A stretch of 64,000 nucleotides of DNA from Pseudomonas sp. HMWF032 (GCF_003060885.1 NZ_QAIG01000005.1:1077093-1141092), one strand, 5' to 3'. Shown: positions 35,107 to 45,448, counted from the first letter of the stretch. The notes: generated from the letters alone by a model not told the origin. Numbers and translations are program-made.

Positions 35107-36012
35107 ATGATGCGTACGATTAATTTTATGGGTGTGCGCAATATTGCGTTCGCCATCACCGTGCTGCTGACTTTGCTTGCGTTGGGTAGCTGGTTTTACA
35201 AAGGTTTGAACTTCGGTCTGGATTTCACCGGCGGCACGCAGATCGAGTTGAGTTACGCGCAGCCGGCTGATCTGGGCAAGGTGCGTGATCAGTTGGCAGC
35301 GGCAGGTTTTGCTGATGCCGTGGTGCAGAGCTTTGGTGCGACCACTGATGTGGTGGTGCGTATGCAGGGTGATGATCCGGATTTGGGGCGCAAGGTGGCG
35401 GATGCGCTGCAGCAGTCGGGTGATGCGCTGCAGGTGAAGAAGGTCGAGTTCGTTGGCCCGCAGGTGGGTGAAGAGCTGCGCGATCAGGGTGGCATCGGCA
35501 TGTTGCTGGCTCTGGGGGGCGTGATGCTCTACCTGGCTTTCCGCTTCCAGTGGAAGTTTGCCCTGGGTGCGGTGCTCTCTCTGGTGCATGACGTGGTCGT
35601 GACCATGGGTATTCTGTCGTTCTTCCAAGTGACCTTCGACCTGACGGTGCTCGCGGCGGTGCTGGCGATCATCGGCTACTCGTTGAACGACACCATCGTG
35701 GTGTTCGACCGGGTGCGCGAGAACTTCCGCGTGCTGCGTAAGACCAGTCTGATCGACAACATCAACATCTCCACCACGCAGACCCTGTTGCGCACTGTCG
35801 CGACCTCGGTGTCCACGCTGTTGGCGATTGTCGCGCTGTTGTTGTTCGCTGGTGACAACCTGTTCGGTTTCTCGGTGGCGCTGCTGATCGGGGTCTTGGC
35901 TGGTACGTACTCATCGATCTATATCGCCAACGTGGTGCTGATCTGGCTCAACCTGAGTGTGGATGACCTGATTCCGCCTGTGGTGGCTGAAGAGGTGGAT
36001 GAGCGCCCCTGA
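35107..36012 (+). CDS. secF: Protein translocase subunit SecF
   Basis: A 301-residue partner of SecD with six membrane helices and a small periplasmic domain. The FGLDFTGGTQIELSY motif near residue 40 and the C-terminal IIGYSLNDTIVVFDRVREN are family hallmarks. It starts 9 bases after secD, with which it is co-transcribed, and the operon ends at the hairpin at 36044. Confidence 0.97.
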   Translation: MMRTINFMGVRNIAFAITVLLTLLALGSWFYKGLNFGLDFTGGTQIELSYAQPADLGKVRDQLAAAGFADAVVQSFGATTDVVVRMQGDDPDLGRKVADALQQSGDALQVKKVEFVGPQVGEELRDQGGIGMLLALGGVMLYLAFRFQWKFALGAVLSLVHDVVVTMGILSFFQVTFDLTVLAAVLAIIGYSLNDTIVVFDRVRENFRVLRKTSLIDNINISTTQTLLRTVATSVSTLLAIVALLLFAGDNLFGFSVALLIGVLAGTYSSIYIANVVLIWLNLSVDDLIPPVVAEEVDERP

Positions 36013-36043
36013 TTCTGCGCGTCTTATCGCAAATAGCTGTATG

Positions 36044-36077
36044 AGCCGGGCCGGTGTTGAACTTGCCCGGTTTTTTT
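36044..36077 (+). terminator. Intrinsic terminator after secF
   Basis: Arms CCGGGC and GCCCGG with a 13-base loop are followed by seven T residues, about 30 bases beyond the secF stop. Confidence 0.75.
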
Positions 36078-36137
36078 ATGCTCCAAGGCCGGGAGTAAGG
36101 TGCGTTAAGCGCCAAGCAGCGGTTCTTGGAGGTCTGT

Positions 36138-36674
36138 GTGAATAAGTCGATGTTGGTCGGGGTGGTGCTGGGTGCGGTGGGGGTGACGGCAGGCGGGGCG
36201 GTCGCTACTTACAGTATTGTCAGTGCCCCAGAGTATGCTGAAGTGCTTGCGGTTAAGCCGGTCAAGGAAACCATCAAGACGCCGCGTGAGGTGTGCAAAG
36301 AGATTGCCGTGACGCGTCAGGCGCCGGTCAAGGATCAGTACCAGGTAGCCGGAACGGCGATTGGTGCAGTGGTGGGCGGCTTGCTGGGTAATCAGGTTGG
36401 TGGTGGCAATGGCAAGAAGCTGGCGACAGTCGCGGGTGTGGTGGGCGGCGGTTATGCCGGTAACAAGGCCCAGGAGCATCTGCAGAGTCGTGATATCTAC
36501 ACCACGACTGAAACCCGTTGCAGTACGGTGACCGACACCAGTGAGAAATTGGTGGGCTACGACGTTAAATATGAGCTGGATGGCAAGGTGAGTCAGGTGC
36601 GCATGGTCAGTGATCCGGGGCGGCAGATTCCGGTCAAGGATGGTCAACTGGTGTTGGTCGATCAGTCCAGCTGA
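36138..36674 (+). CDS. Glycine-zipper 2TM domain protein
   Basis: A 178-residue envelope protein. After an N-terminal hydrophobic segment (about 5-24) and a linker comes the glycine zipper AIGAVVGGLLGNQVGGGNGK (about 74-93) and GVVGGGYAGNKAQEHLQ, the pattern of the SlyB/Rick-17kDa-type family, inserted in or attached to the outer membrane. No lipobox is evident. GTG 36138 was chosen because TGGAGG lies 5 bases upstream. The molecular role is unknown; relatives respond to envelope stress. Confidence 0.85.
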   Translation: MNKSMLVGVVLGAVGVTAGGAVATYSIVSAPEYAEVLAVKPVKETIKTPREVCKEIAVTRQAPVKDQYQVAGTAIGAVVGGLLGNQVGGGNGKKLATVAGVVGGGYAGNKAQEHLQSRDIYTTTETRCSTVTDTSEKLVGYDVKYELDGKVSQVRMVSDPGRQIPVKDGQLVLVDQSS

Positions 36675-36694
36675 TCGAAAGCTTTCAGTGGATA

Positions 36695-36724
36695 TAAAAA
36701 AGCGCCCCGTGAGGCGCTTTTTTG
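36695..36724. terminator. Bidirectional intrinsic terminator
   Basis: AGCGCC/GGCGCT stem with flanking A-run and T-run between the convergent glycine-zipper and suhB genes; it can serve both. Confidence 0.85.
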
Positions 36725-36735
36725 TTGGGGTTTGA

Positions 36736-37551
36736 TCAGCGTTTCAAGGAGGCTGACAAGTGCGGCTGAATGGCTGTCAGTACGGCTTTGAAGCACTTGG
36801 CGTTACCGGCAACGATCTGGCCCTTTTCCAGGAAGTCGTGGCCGCCGCTGAAATCACTGACCAGGCCGCCTGCTTCCTGAATCAGCAGTGCACCAGCGGC
36901 CATGTCCCACTCGGACAGGCCAAATTCCCAGAAGGCATCGAAGCGGCCGGCGGCCACGTAGGCCAGGTCCAGGCTCGCTGCGCCTGCGCGGCGTACACCG
37001 GCGGTCTGGCCGACAAGGCTGCGGAACATGCTGATGTAGTTCTCCAGATTTTCCATCTGGCTGTCGCGGAACGGGAAGCCGGTGCCGAGGAGGGCGCCTT
37101 CCAGGCTCTTGCGGTTGCCGACGCGCAGGCGGCGGCCGTTGAGGGCAGCGCCACGGCCACGGCTGGCGGTGAATTCTTCCTGGCGTACCGGGTCGATGAT
37201 CACGGCGTGCTCAAGGCGGCCACGGTATTTGCAGGCGACGCTGACAGCGTAGTGGGGGATGCCGCGGATAAAGTTGGTGGTGCCGTCCAGTGGGTCGATG
37301 ATCCACAGGTAGTCTGCGCCGTCGCCGCTGCCTTCGCTGAGGCCGCTTTCCTCGCCGAGGATGCCGTGGTTCGGGAACGCTTTGCGCAATGCCTGAATGA
37401 TCAGCTGCTCGGCGGAGCGGTCAATTTCAGTTACGTAGTCCTTGGCTTCTTTCTCGTCGACCGAGATGACGTCCAAGCGTTCGGTCGAGCGGAAGATCAT
37501 TTCGCCGGCGCTACGGGCTGCGCGCAGCGCGATATTCAGCATGGGCTGCAT
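36736..37551 (-). CDS. suhB: Inositol-1-monophosphatase family protein SuhB
   Basis: A 271-residue Mg2+-dependent phosphatase. The metal-binding motifs are EESG (67-70), DPLDGTTNF (86-94) and WDMAAGALLIQEAGG. SuhB also takes part in ribosomal RNA antitermination in gammaproteobacteria, and in P. aeruginosa it influences virulence-gene expression. Divergent from trmJ, as in other Pseudomonas. Length and motifs are complete. Confidence 0.96.
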   Translation of the reverse strand: MQPMLNIALRAARSAGEMIFRSTERLDVISVDEKEAKDYVTEIDRSAEQLIIQALRKAFPNHGILGEESGLSEGSGDGADYLWIIDPLDGTTNFIRGIPHYAVSVACKYRGRLEHAVIIDPVRQEEFTASRGRGAALNGRRLRVGNRKSLEGALLGTGFPFRDSQMENLENYISMFRSLVGQTAGVRRAGAASLDLAYVAAGRFDAFWEFGLSEWDMAAGALLIQEAGGLVSDFSGGHDFLEKGQIVAGNAKCFKAVLTAIQPHLSASLKR

Positions 37552-37695
37552 GGATGTTCACCTGGGTCGTTAAAGAAAGCCGGCCATTCTAGCAGAAAAG
37601 TGTGGCGGTTGAAGCGCAACCTGCGTCTTGCGTGGCGCAAGGCGGATGGCTTATGTAAGATTTGCGCCTCTAGCCCTTATCTGTGAGCGTTTGCG

Positions 37696-38466
37696 TTGCT
37701 GGAAAATATTCGCGTTGTGTTGGTCGGTACCAGTCATCCGGGCAATATCGGTGGCGCGGCGCGGGCCATGAAAAACATGGGGTTGTCGCAGTTGGTGCTG
37801 GTTGAGCCACGGGATTTCCCGAGTGAAGAAGCGGTGGCCAGGGCTTCTGGGGCTGCTGATATTCTCGAATCGGCGCAGGTAGTCGGCACGCTTGAAGAGG
37901 CGCTGGTCGGTTGTCGTCTGGTGCTGGGCACCAGTGCGCGGGATCGGCATATTCCCTGGCCGATGCTGGAGCCGCGTGAATGTGGTGTTGCTGCGTGCGA
38001 GCAGGCGCAGCAAGGTGTTCAGGTTGCCTTGGTGTTTGGGCGCGAGTATGCCGGTCTGACCAATGAGGAGCTGCAGCGCTGTCACTATCATGTGCACATT
38101 CCCTCCGACCCGGCATTCAGCTCGTTGAATCTGGCTGCGGCTGTGCAAGTGCTGGCTTACGAGGTGCGTATTGCCTGGCTGGCCACAGAGGGGCAGCCGG
38201 TCAAGCAAGTTGCAGTTGTTGATCCTGATGAAGAGCTGGTAGCGGCGGATGAGCTGGAGTCGTTTTATCGTCATCTGGAGCAAGCGCTGATTGAAATCAG
38301 GTTTCTTGATCCCTCTAGGCCGCGACATCTCATGAGTCGCCTGCGTCGCTTGTACGGGCGTTGCGCAGTGAACAAACTGGAAATGAATATCTTGCGCGGT
38401 ATCTTGACGGAAACCATCAAGGCGGCGCGTGGCGAGCACCTTAGGCGGGAGGGTTCAGATGTTTGA
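37696..38466 (+). CDS. trmJ: tRNA (cytidine/uridine-2'-O-)-methyltransferase TrmJ
   Basis: A 256-residue SPOUT-class enzyme that 2'-O-methylates position 32 of several tRNAs. The family start [20 protein letters not shown] and the knot segments [15 protein letters not shown] and [22 protein letters not shown] are present. The start is a TTG at 37696, because the frame is closed by a TGA 12 bases upstream and no ATG follows soon. It overlaps cysE by 8 bases. Confidence 0.94.
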   Translation: MLENIRVVLVGTSHPGNIGGAARAMKNMGLSQLVLVEPRDFPSEEAVARASGAADILESAQVVGTLEEALVGCRLVLGTSARDRHIPWPMLEPRECGVAACEQAQQGVQVALVFGREYAGLTNEELQRCHYHVHIPSDPAFSSLNLAAAVQVLAYEVRIAWLATEGQPVKQVAVVDPDEELVAADELESFYRHLEQALIEIRFLDPSRPRHLMSRLRRLYGRCAVNKLEMNILRGILTETIKAARGEHLRREGSDV

Positions 38467-39235
38467 GCGCATGCAAGAGGATATCCGGAGCGTATTTCAT
38501 CGCGACCCGGCGGCGCGTAATGCCTTTGAGGTGGTCACGTGCTATCCGGGGTTGCATGCCGTCTGGCTGCATCGAGTGGCGCATGCTTTGTGGGTGTCGG
38601 GCTGGAAGTGGCTGGCGCGCGTGGTGTCCAACTTTAGTCGTTGGATGACGGGTATCGAAATTCATCCCGGTGCGAAGATTGGTCGGCGTTTCTTTATCGA
38701 TCATGGTATGGGTATCGTCATTGGTGAAACGGCAGAGATTGGAAACGATGTAACGCTCTATCAGGGGGTTACCTTGGGCGGCACCAGCTGGAATAAAGGC
38801 AAGCGCCATCCGACGCTGGAAGATGGTGTGGTAGTGGGCGCAGGGGCCAAGGTGTTGGGGCCGTTTACGGTGGGCGCAGGTGCAAAAATCGGCTCCAATG
38901 CGGTGGTGACCAAGGAGGTGCCGGCAGGTGCTACGGCTGTCGGCATCCCTGGGCGGATCATCGTCAAAACCGATGATGAGCAGGAGGCCAAGCGCCAGGC
39001 GATTGCCGAGAAATTGGGTTTCGATGCTTATGGCGTGAGTCAGGACATGCCGGACCCCGTTGCTCGTGCCATTGGTCAGTTGCTCGATCACCTGCATGCG
39101 GTGGATGGGCGTCTTGAGGGTATGTGCGGCGCGCTCAAGTCCTTAGGTAGTGACTACTGCGCCAAGGATTTGCCGCAACTGCGTGACGAGGACTTCGCCG
39201 GCGTGGTCAAGGACGCAGACAAGCCTGCAGCTTGA
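38459..39235 (+). CDS. cysE: Serine O-acetyltransferase
   Basis: A 258-residue enzyme that transfers acetyl from acetyl-CoA to L-serine, the first step of cysteine synthesis. It has the left-handed beta-helix of hexapeptide repeats ([20 protein letters not shown] to AVGIPGRII) with the catalytic His/Asp region. ATG 38459 has GGGAGGG 5 bases upstream and overlaps the trmJ end. Supply of cysteine next to the cysteine-consuming isc operon is a sensible neighbourhood. Confidence 0.95.
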   Translation: MFERMQEDIRSVFHRDPAARNAFEVVTCYPGLHAVWLHRVAHALWVSGWKWLARVVSNFSRWMTGIEIHPGAKIGRRFFIDHGMGIVIGETAEIGNDVTLYQGVTLGGTSWNKGKRHPTLEDGVVVGAGAKVLGPFTVGAGAKIGSNAVVTKEVPAGATAVGIPGRIIVKTDDEQEAKRQAIAEKLGFDAYGVSQDMPDPVARAIGQLLDHLHAVDGRLEGMCGALKSLGSDYCAKDLPQLRDEDFAGVVKDADKPAA

Positions 39236-39308
39236 TGGTGCGGTCTTGCGCATTTTGCTATGGTATGCGCCCTCGACTCCGCCAATCCCGACTAAAGCAC
39301 TAGGTCTT

Positions 39309-39333
39309 ATAGTTGACTTAAATGCTCGGGAAT
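39309..39333 (+). promoter_or_regulatory. Type 1 IscR-binding site in the iscR promoter
   Basis: The 25 bases begin ATAGTTGACT and end GCTCGGGAAT, a close match to the type 1 IscR consensus (ATASYYGACT...AGTCRRSTAT). It lies 42 bases before the iscR start. [2Fe-2S]-IscR bound here would repress the operon when iron-sulfur clusters are plentiful. Confidence 0.8.
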
Positions 39334-39374
39334 TGCATAATCGCCGCACATTGCGACCATGCGGTAAGCCCCTC

Positions 39375-39866
39375 ATGCGATTAACCACCAAAGGCCGATA
39401 CGCCGTCACCGCCATGCTTGATCTGGCGCTGCATGCACAGCGTGGTCCGGTGTCTCTGGCCGATATTTCCGAGCGGCAGGGCATCTCCCTGTCCTATCTG
39501 GAGCAACTGTTTGCCAAGCTGCGGCGCGGCAATCTGGTGTCCAGTGTGCGTGGGCCGGGTGGCGGCTATCAGTTGTCCCGCGACATGCGCGGGATTCAGG
39601 TGGCCGAAGTGATTGATGCGGTCAATGAATCGGTCGATGCCACTCGCTGTCAGGGGCAGGGCGATTGCCATGCCGGTGATACCTGTCTGACCCACCATTT
39701 ATGGTGTGACCTCAGCCAGCAGATACACGAATTTCTTAGCGGCATCAGTCTCGCTGATTTGGTGACCCGTCGTGAAGTGCAGGAGGTTGCTCAGCGCCAG
39801 GATCAGCGCCGCTGCAATGGCAGGACGCCGTACCTGGATAAGATCGAAACGTCCGCCGTCGATTGA
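39375..39866 (+). CDS. iscR: Fe-S cluster regulator IscR
   Basis: A 163-residue Rrf2-family repressor. It has a winged helix ([20 protein letters not shown], then [16 protein letters not shown]) and the cluster ligands C92, C98 and C104 with H107. IscR carries a [2Fe-2S] cluster and turns down the isc operon when clusters are sufficient. ATG 39375 begins the conserved sequence; the frame is open far upstream but that part has no family match. The binding site at 39309 indicates autoregulation. Confidence 0.97.
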   Translation: MRLTTKGRYAVTAMLDLALHAQRGPVSLADISERQGISLSYLEQLFAKLRRGNLVSSVRGPGGGYQLSRDMRGIQVAEVIDAVNESVDATRCQGQGDCHAGDTCLTHHLWCDLSQQIHEFLSGISLADLVTRREVQEVAQRQDQRRCNGRTPYLDKIETSAVD

Positions 39867-39913
39867 GCGCAAAGCGCTGGCTAGCTGGCCTGATACCTGA
39901 TTAGGAGAAAGTA

Positions 39914-41128
39914 ATGAAGTTGCCGATTTACCTCGATTATTCCGCCACCACGCCGGTTGATCCGCGTGTTGCGCAAAAAATGAGCGAATGCCTGCTGGTT
40001 GATGGCAACTTCGGCAACCCGGCGTCGCGCTCCCACGTGTTTGGCTGGAAGGCTGAAGAGGCCGTGGAAAATGCTCGTCGCCAAGTGGCTGAACTGGTCA
40101 ATGCCGATCCGCGTGAGATTGTCTGGACCTCTGGTGCCACCGAGTCCAACAACCTGGCGATCAAGGGGATTGCTGACTTCTACAAGAGCAAAGGTAAGCA
40201 CCTGATCACTTCGAAGATCGAGCACAAAGCCGTGCTGGATACCATGCGCCAACTTGAGCGCGAAGGCTTTGAAGTGACCTATATCGAGCCCGGTGAAGAT
40301 GGTCTGATTACACCGGCCATGATCGAGGCAGTGTTGCGTGATGACACCATTCTAGTGTCGGTCATGCATGTGAATAACGAAATTGGCACCATCAACGACA
40401 TCGCGGCGATTGGCGAGCTGACCCGTTCGCGTGGCGTGTTTTTGCATGTTGATGCGGCACAGTCGACTGGCAAGGTGGCGATAGATCTGGAGTCGCTTAA
40501 GGTCGATCTGATGTCTTTCTCCGCGCACAAAACGTATGGCCCAAAAGGCGTCGGTGCGCTGTTCGTGCGTCGCAAGCCGCGTGTGCGTCTGGAGGCCCAG
40601 ACCCATGGCGGCGGTCATGAGCGTGGTATGCGCTCCGGCACCCTGGCGACTCATCAGTGCGTCGGTATGGGTGAAGCGTTCCGTATTGCCAAAGAGGAAA
40701 TGACCCAGGAAAACCAGCGCATTCTGGCCCTGCGTGATCGCTTCTTCAAGCAGGTCGATGGTCTGGAAGAGCTGTATGTCAATGGCAGCATGACCGCCCG
40801 TGTACCGCACAACCTCAACCTCAGCTTCAACTACGTTGAAGGCGAATCGTTGATCATGGCGCTTAAAGATCTGGCGGTTTCGTCCGGTTCGGCTTGCACA
40901 TCAGCTTCTCTGGAGCCGTCCTACGTGTTGCGCGCCCTGGGCCGCAATGACGAGCTGGCACACAGCTCCATCCGTTTTACCTTCGGCCGCTTCACCACTG
41001 ATGAAGAGGTCGATTATGCCGCGCAGAAGGTTTGCGAGGCGGTCACCAAGCTGCGCGAATTGTCGCCGCTGTGGGATATGTACAAAGACGGTGTCGACAT
41101 CTCCAAGATCGAGTGGGCGGCGCACTAA
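39914..41128 (+). CDS. iscS: Cysteine desulfurase IscS
   Basis: A 404-residue PLP enzyme that takes sulfur from cysteine for iron-sulfur clusters and tRNA thiolation. The PLP lysine is K206 ([10 protein letters not shown]) and the persulfide cysteine is C328 ([10 protein letters not shown]). Length is identical to E. coli IscS. AGGAG lies before the ATG. It is second in the isc operon. Confidence 0.98.
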   Translation: MKLPIYLDYSATTPVDPRVAQKMSECLLVDGNFGNPASRSHVFGWKAEEAVENARRQVAELVNADPREIVWTSGATESNNLAIKGIADFYKSKGKHLITSKIEHKAVLDTMRQLEREGFEVTYIEPGEDGLITPAMIEAVLRDDTILVSVMHVNNEIGTINDIAAIGELTRSRGVFLHVDAAQSTGKVAIDLESLKVDLMSFSAHKTYGPKGVGALFVRRKPRVRLEAQTHGGGHERGMRSGTLATHQCVGMGEAFRIAKEEMTQENQRILALRDRFFKQVDGLEELYVNGSMTARVPHNLNLSFNYVEGESLIMALKDLAVSSGSACTSASLEPSYVLRALGRNDELAHSSIRFTFGRFTTDEEVDYAAQKVCEAVTKLRELSPLWDMYKDGVDISKIEWAAH

Positions 41129-41175
41129 GTAGTCGCCGAGCAAGAGCGACTCTCTGATGAGGAAGGAATACCAGC

Positions 41176-41562
41176 ATGGCTTACAGTGAAAAGGTCATTG
41201 ATCACTACGAGAACCCGCGTAACGTCGGCAAGATGGACGCGGAAGACCCGGATGTCGGTACTGGCATGGTCGGCGCGCCGGCTTGCGGTGACGTAATGCG
41301 CCTGCAGATCAAGGTTAACGAGCAGGGCGTGATCGAAGACGCCAAGTTCAAGACCTATGGCTGCGGTTCGGCAATCGCCTCCAGCTCCCTCGCCACCGAG
41401 TGGATGAAGGGCAAAACCCTGGACGAAGCTGAAACTATCAAGAACACCCAGTTGGCCGAGGAATTGGCTCTGCCACCGGTGAAAATCCACTGCTCGGTAC
41501 TCGCCGAAGACGCCATCAAGGCTGCTGTGCGCGATTACAAGCAGAAGAAAGGCTTGCTCTAA
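41176..41562 (+). CDS. iscU: Fe-S cluster scaffold IscU
   Basis: The 128-residue scaffold on which clusters are built. Ligand cysteines are C37, C63 and C106, and the HscA recognition motif LPPVK is at 99-103. It receives sulfur from IscS and hands clusters on with HscA/HscB. Length is normal. Confidence 0.98.
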   Translation: MAYSEKVIDHYENPRNVGKMDAEDPDVGTGMVGAPACGDVMRLQIKVNEQGVIEDAKFKTYGCGSAIASSSLATEWMKGKTLDEAETIKNTQLAEELALPPVKIHCSVLAEDAIKAAVRDYKQKKGLL

Positions 41563-41574
41563 GGAGGTTTGTCG

Positions 41575-41898
41575 ATGGCTATCAGCATGACCGAAGCAGC
41601 CGCTCAGCACGTGCGTCGCTCGCTTGAGGGGCGCGGCAAGGGCGAAGGTATTCGCCTGGGTGTGCGCACCACGGGCTGCTCCGGCTTGGCCTATGTGCTG
41701 GAGTTTGTCGATGAGGCCGCCAGCGAAGATCAGGTGTTCGAGAACCATGGCGTCAAGGTGATCATCGATCCCAAGAGCCTGGTTTACCTCGACGGTACTG
41801 AGCTTGATTTCGTCAAAGAGGGGTTGAACGAAGGTTTCAAGTTCAACAACCCTAACGTGCGCGGCGAATGTGGCTGCGGCGAAAGCTTCAATATCTGA
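41575..41898 (+). CDS. iscA: Iron-sulfur assembly protein IscA
   Basis: A 107-residue A-type carrier with the three conserved cysteines C35, C99 and C101. It moves clusters or iron to target proteins. ATG 41575 is preceded by AAGGAGG that overlaps the iscU stop codon, so translation is closely coupled to iscU. Confidence 0.97.
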   Translation: MAISMTEAAAQHVRRSLEGRGKGEGIRLGVRTTGCSGLAYVLEFVDEAASEDQVFENHGVKVIIDPKSLVYLDGTELDFVKEGLNEGFKFNNPNVRGECGCGESFNI

Positions 41899-41905
41899 GG
41901 CGTAC

Positions 41906-42427
41906 GTGGGCAGTCCTTGTCACTTTGCTTTGTTTGACTTGCAGCCGAGCTTTCGTTTGGATGCTAACGTGTTGGCCAGTCGCTACCGCGAGCTGGCCCG
42001 ACAAGTCCATCCGGATCGCTATGCTGATGCATCCGAGCGTGAGCAGCGCCTTGCGCTTGAGCAGTCGGCGAGTTTGAACGAGGCCTACAGCACCCTGAAG
42101 AGTCCTTCGCAGCGTGCGCGTTACCTGCTGGCGCTTCGCGGGCCGGAGTTGCCGTTGGAAGTCACGGTGCAGGATCCGGGTTTTTTGATGCAGCAAATGC
42201 AGCTGCGCGAAGAGCTTGAAGACTTGCATGAAAGTGCTGATTTGGCCGGCGTTGCATCCTTTAAGCAGCGCTTGAAAGTGGCTCAGGATGAGCTCAACGA
42301 AAGTTTTGCGGTTTGTTGGGATGATCCGCAGCAGCGTGAACAGGCTGAGCGCCTGATGCGCCGCATGCAGTTTCTCGACAAGCTTTCTCACGAGGTTCGC
42401 CAGCTGGAAGAGCGCCTCGACGATTAA
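41906..42427 (+). CDS. hscB: Co-chaperone HscB
   Basis: A 173-residue J-protein that delivers IscU to HscA and stimulates its ATPase. The J-domain HPD motif is at 35-37 and the C-terminal three-helix domain binds IscU. I set the start at GTG 41906 (product starts [12 protein letters not shown]), just after the iscA stop and with a TGAGG site; the frame is open further upstream only within iscA. Confidence 0.95.
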   Translation: MGSPCHFALFDLQPSFRLDANVLASRYRELARQVHPDRYADASEREQRLALEQSASLNEAYSTLKSPSQRARYLLALRGPELPLEVTVQDPGFLMQQMQLREELEDLHESADLAGVASFKQRLKVAQDELNESFAVCWDDPQQREQAERLMRRMQFLDKLSHEVRQLEERLDD

Positions 42428-42474
42428 CGCTGGTGCGTCGTATGGCGCGCCTGACACCTAAGCATTGATTACCC

Positions 42475-44340
42475 ATGGCCTTACTGCAGATCGCTGAGCC
42501 CGGACAAAGCCCCCAGCCACACCAGCGTAGGCTGGCCGTTGGGATCGACTTGGGCACCACCAATTCGCTTGTTGCGGCCGTGCGCAGCGGTCTTTCTGAG
42601 CCGCTACCTGATGCGGCCGGGCAGGTCATTCTGCCGTCAGCGGTGCGCTACCACGCGGGTTCGGTTGAGGTCGGTGAATCGGCCAAAGCAGCCGGCTCGG
42701 CAGACCCACTCAACACCATTTTGTCCGTTAAGCGCCTGATGGGGCGTGGTCTGGCCGATGTCAAGCAGCTCGGTGAGCAGCTGCCTTATCGCTTTAGCGA
42801 AGGCGAATCGCACATGCCGTTTATTGAAACGGTGCAAGGTGCCAAAAGCCCTGTCGAGGTTTCGGCTGAAATTCTCAAAGTCCTGCGCCAGCGCGCTGAG
42901 GCGACCTTGGGCGGCGAGCTGGTTGGCGCTGTCATCACCGTGCCGGCCTACTTTGATGATTCGCAGCGCCAAGCCACCAAGGATGCAGCCCGTCTGGCGG
43001 GCTTGAATGTTCTGCGCCTGCTGAATGAACCAACGGCTGCTGCTGTGGCGTATGGCCTGGATCAGCATGCTGAAGGTGTGGTGGCCATTTATGATTTGGG
43101 TGGTGGCACCTTTGATATTTCTGTATTGCGCCTGACCGGCGGTGTGTTTGAGGTATTGGCCACCGGTGGCGACAGCGCCTTGGGCGGCGATGACTTCGAT
43201 CATGCGATTGCCGGTTGGATTGTTCGGCAGGCGGGGTTGTCGGCTGATCTTGATCCCGGCGAGCAACGTTTATTGCTGGAAGTGGCTTGTGCCGCCAAAG
43301 AGGCGCTGACCAGTCATGAGTCGGTGCCGGTGGCGTATGCCGGTTGGCAGGGGCAGTTGAGCCGTGAGCAGTTTGATCAACTCATCGAGCCGATGCTCGC
43401 CCGAAGTCTGAAGGCATGCCGTCGTGCGGTGCGTGACGCGGGTATTGAAGTTGAGGCTGTTGAAGCGGTGGTGATGGTCGGTGGCTCTACGCGTGTTCCG
43501 CGTGTGCGTCAGGCGGTTGCCGAACTCTTTGCCCGCGAACCGCTGACGGGCATCGACCCGGATCAGGTGGTCGCAATTGGTGCTGCCATTCAGGCTGATG
43601 CGCTGGCGGGTAACAAGCGCGATGACGGTGAAGAGCTGTTGTTGCTCGATGTGATTCCGCTGTCGCTGGGTTTGGAAACCATGGGCGGTTTGATGGAGAA
43701 AGTCATTCCGCGCAACACCACTATCCCGGTTGCTCGCGCGCAAGACTTCACCACCTATAAAGACGGCCAGACGGCCATGATGATTCATGTGCTGCAAGGT
43801 GAGCGTGAGCTGATCAGTGATTGCCGTTCACTGGCGCGTTTTGAGCTGCGTGGCATTCCGCCGATGGTGGCCGGTGCGGCAAAGATTCGCGTGACCTTCC
43901 AGGTGGATGCCGACGGTTTGCTCAGCGTTGGTGCCCGCGAGCTAGCCTCGGGCGTCGAGACGGGTATCCAGGTCAAGCCGTCCTATGGGCTTACCGATGG
44001 CGAAATCGCCCGCATGCTGCAGGATTCCTTCAAAAATGCCGGCGACGACAAGGTTGCCCGTGTGCTGCGCGAGCAGCAGGTCGACGCCCAGCGTTTGCTG
44101 GAAGCAGTCGAGGCGGCGTTGCTGGCCGATGGCGAGCGCCTGCTGGATGCCGATGAGCGTATGGCCATCGATGCGCAGATCGCGCAATTGCGCGATTTGA
44201 TGGCCGGCACGGATGGCTTGGCGATTGAGCAGCAAACCAAACGTTTGACCCAGGTGACGGATGCTTTCGCGGCCCGTCGTCTGGATGCCACGGTCAAGGC
44301 CGCATTGGCTGGCCGTAGTCTTGACGAGATTGAGGAATAA
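42475..44340 (+). CDS. hscA: Hsp70-type chaperone HscA
   Basis: A 621-residue specialised Hsp70 that releases clusters from IscU. The ATPase domain begins [10 protein letters not shown] (22-31) and includes [13 protein letters not shown]; the substrate-binding domain follows (from about 400). It recognises the LPPVK motif of IscU. It is downstream of hscB and ends 2 bases before fdx. Confidence 0.97.
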   Translation: MALLQIAEPGQSPQPHQRRLAVGIDLGTTNSLVAAVRSGLSEPLPDAAGQVILPSAVRYHAGSVEVGESAKAAGSADPLNTILSVKRLMGRGLADVKQLGEQLPYRFSEGESHMPFIETVQGAKSPVEVSAEILKVLRQRAEATLGGELVGAVITVPAYFDDSQRQATKDAARLAGLNVLRLLNEPTAAAVAYGLDQHAEGVVAIYDLGGGTFDISVLRLTGGVFEVLATGGDSALGGDDFDHAIAGWIVRQAGLSADLDPGEQRLLLEVACAAKEALTSHESVPVAYAGWQGQLSREQFDQLIEPMLARSLKACRRAVRDAGIEVEAVEAVVMVGGSTRVPRVRQAVAELFAREPLTGIDPDQVVAIGAAIQADALAGNKRDDGEELLLLDVIPLSLGLETMGGLMEKVIPRNTTIPVARAQDFTTYKDGQTAMMIHVLQGERELISDCRSLARFELRGIPPMVAGAAKIRVTFQVDADGLLSVGARELASGVETGIQVKPSYGLTDGEIARMLQDSFKNAGDDKVARVLREQQVDAQRLLEAVEAALLADGERLLDADERMAIDAQIAQLRDLMAGTDGLAIEQQTKRLTQVTDAFAARRLDATVKAALAGRSLDEIEE

Positions 44341-44342
44341 AC

Positions 44343-44684
44343 ATGCCGCAGATCATATTTCTGCCTCACGCGGTGTTGTGCCCGGAAGGGCTGGTGGTCG
44401 AGGTTGCGCCGGGTACTTCGGTGCTTGAAGTGGCGCATGAGCACCACATTGACATCGAAAGCGCTTGCGGCGGTGTCTGTGCCTGCACCACCTGTCACTG
44501 CATTATTCGTGAGGGTTTTGATTCGTTGGCCGAGGCTGATGAGTTGGAAGAGGACATGCTGGACAAGGCCTGGGGGCTTGAAGCGCAATCACGGTTGTCT
44601 TGTCAGGCCATTGTCGGTACTGAGGATTTGACGGTCGAGATTCCCAAATACTCGCTCAACCACGCCGCCGAAGCGCCGCACTGA
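44343..44684 (+). CDS. fdx: [2Fe-2S] ferredoxin of the ISC system
   Basis: A 113-residue adrenodoxin-type ferredoxin. Cluster ligands are C42, C48, C51 and C87; C46 is also kept, as in E. coli Fdx. It supplies electrons for cluster assembly on IscU. It starts 2 bases after hscA. Confidence 0.97.
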   Translation: MPQIIFLPHAVLCPEGLVVEVAPGTSVLEVAHEHHIDIESACGGVCACTTCHCIIREGFDSLAEADELEEDMLDKAWGLEAQSRLSCQAIVGTEDLTVEIPKYSLNHAAEAPH

Positions 44685-44698
44685 GTTCAGGAGTTGTT

Positions 44699-44899
44699 AT
44701 GAGTCTTAAGTGGGTTGATGTCCTGGAAATCGCCATTCAACTGGCGGAGGCTAAGCCTGAGGTGGATCCTCGTTACGTCAACTTTGTTGATCTGCATAAG
44801 TGGATTCTGGCGTTGCCGGAGTTCAGTGACGATCCGCAGCGCGGTGGTGAGAAGGTCTTGGAAGCCGTCCAGGCGGCCTGGATCGAAGAAGCCGACTGA
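44699..44899 (+). CDS. iscX: Fe-S assembly protein IscX
   Basis: A 66-residue acidic protein (LKWVDVLEIAIQLAEAKPEVD, then the DLHKWILALPEF segment) that binds IscS and tunes its activity, possibly as an iron sensor or donor. AGGAG is 7 bases before the ATG. It is the last isc gene, followed by a terminator hairpin. Confidence 0.95.
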   Translation: MSLKWVDVLEIAIQLAEAKPEVDPRYVNFVDLHKWILALPEFSDDPQRGGEKVLEAVQAAWIEEAD

Positions 44900-44933
44900 T
44901 ACGGCTTGTGTCGCGCCCTACGCATTTAACCGG

Positions 44934-44966
44934 AACCCGCGTATAATTCGCGGGTTTAATTTTTCG
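44934..44966 (+). terminator. Intrinsic terminator of the isc operon, overlapping a TATAAT
   Basis: AACCCGCG and CGCGGGTT form an 8-base-pair stem followed by TTAATTTTT. The 7-base loop is TATAATT. A perfect -10 hexamer therefore sits in the loop, so the element may end isc transcription and also serve the ndk promoter. No good -35 was found 17 bases upstream. Confidence 0.7.
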
Positions 44967-44993
44967 CTTTAATCATTGTTTCTGGAGTTTCAC

Positions 44994-45425
44994 ATGGCTG
45001 TTCAACGCACTTTCTCCATCATCAAGCCTGATGCCGTTGCTAAAAACGTTGTTGGCGAGATCACCACTCGTTTCGAAAAAGCCGGCCTGCGCGTCGTTGC
45101 TTCGAAAATGGTTCAGCTGTCCGAGCGCGAAGCCGCTGGCTTCTACGCTGAGCACAGCGAGCGTGGCTTCTTCAAGGATCTGGTTGCATTCATGACTTCC
45201 GGTCCGGTTATCGTTCAGGTTCTGGAAGGCGAAAACGCTGTTCTGGCTAACCGTGAACTGATGGGCGCTACCAACCCGAAAGAAGCAGCTGCCGGCACCA
45301 TTCGCGCTGATTTCGCTGTTTCCATCGACGAAAATGCTGTTCACGGTTCCGACTCGGAAGCTTCCGCTGCCCGCGAAATCGCTTACTTCTTCGCTGCCAC
45401 CGAAGTTTGCGCGCGCATTCGCTAA
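44994..45425 (+). CDS. ndk: Nucleoside diphosphate kinase
   Basis: A 143-residue enzyme that equilibrates nucleoside di- and triphosphates by ping-pong transfer. The phospho-histidine is H117 (ENAVHGSDS), and [14 protein letters not shown] starts the family fold. GGAG precedes ATG 44994. Codon choice is markedly uniform and favours highly expressed codons, as expected for this abundant enzyme. Confidence 0.98.
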   Translation: MAVQRTFSIIKPDAVAKNVVGEITTRFEKAGLRVVASKMVQLSEREAAGFYAEHSERGFFKDLVAFMTSGPVIVQVLEGENAVLANRELMGATNPKEAAAGTIRADFAVSIDENAVHGSDSEASAAREIAYFFAATEVCARIR

Positions 45426-45448
45426 GCGAATCGGGTGAGGGTGAGGCC

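Noticed and set aside
33178..35628. An 816-codon open frame opposite secD and secF
   Set aside because: It lies antisense to two well-conserved Sec genes, shows no ribosome site or family pattern, and such mirror frames are common in GC-rich DNA.
39150..39374. Upstream extension of the iscR frame
   Set aside because: It runs through the cysE end and the IscR site and has no Rrf2 similarity.
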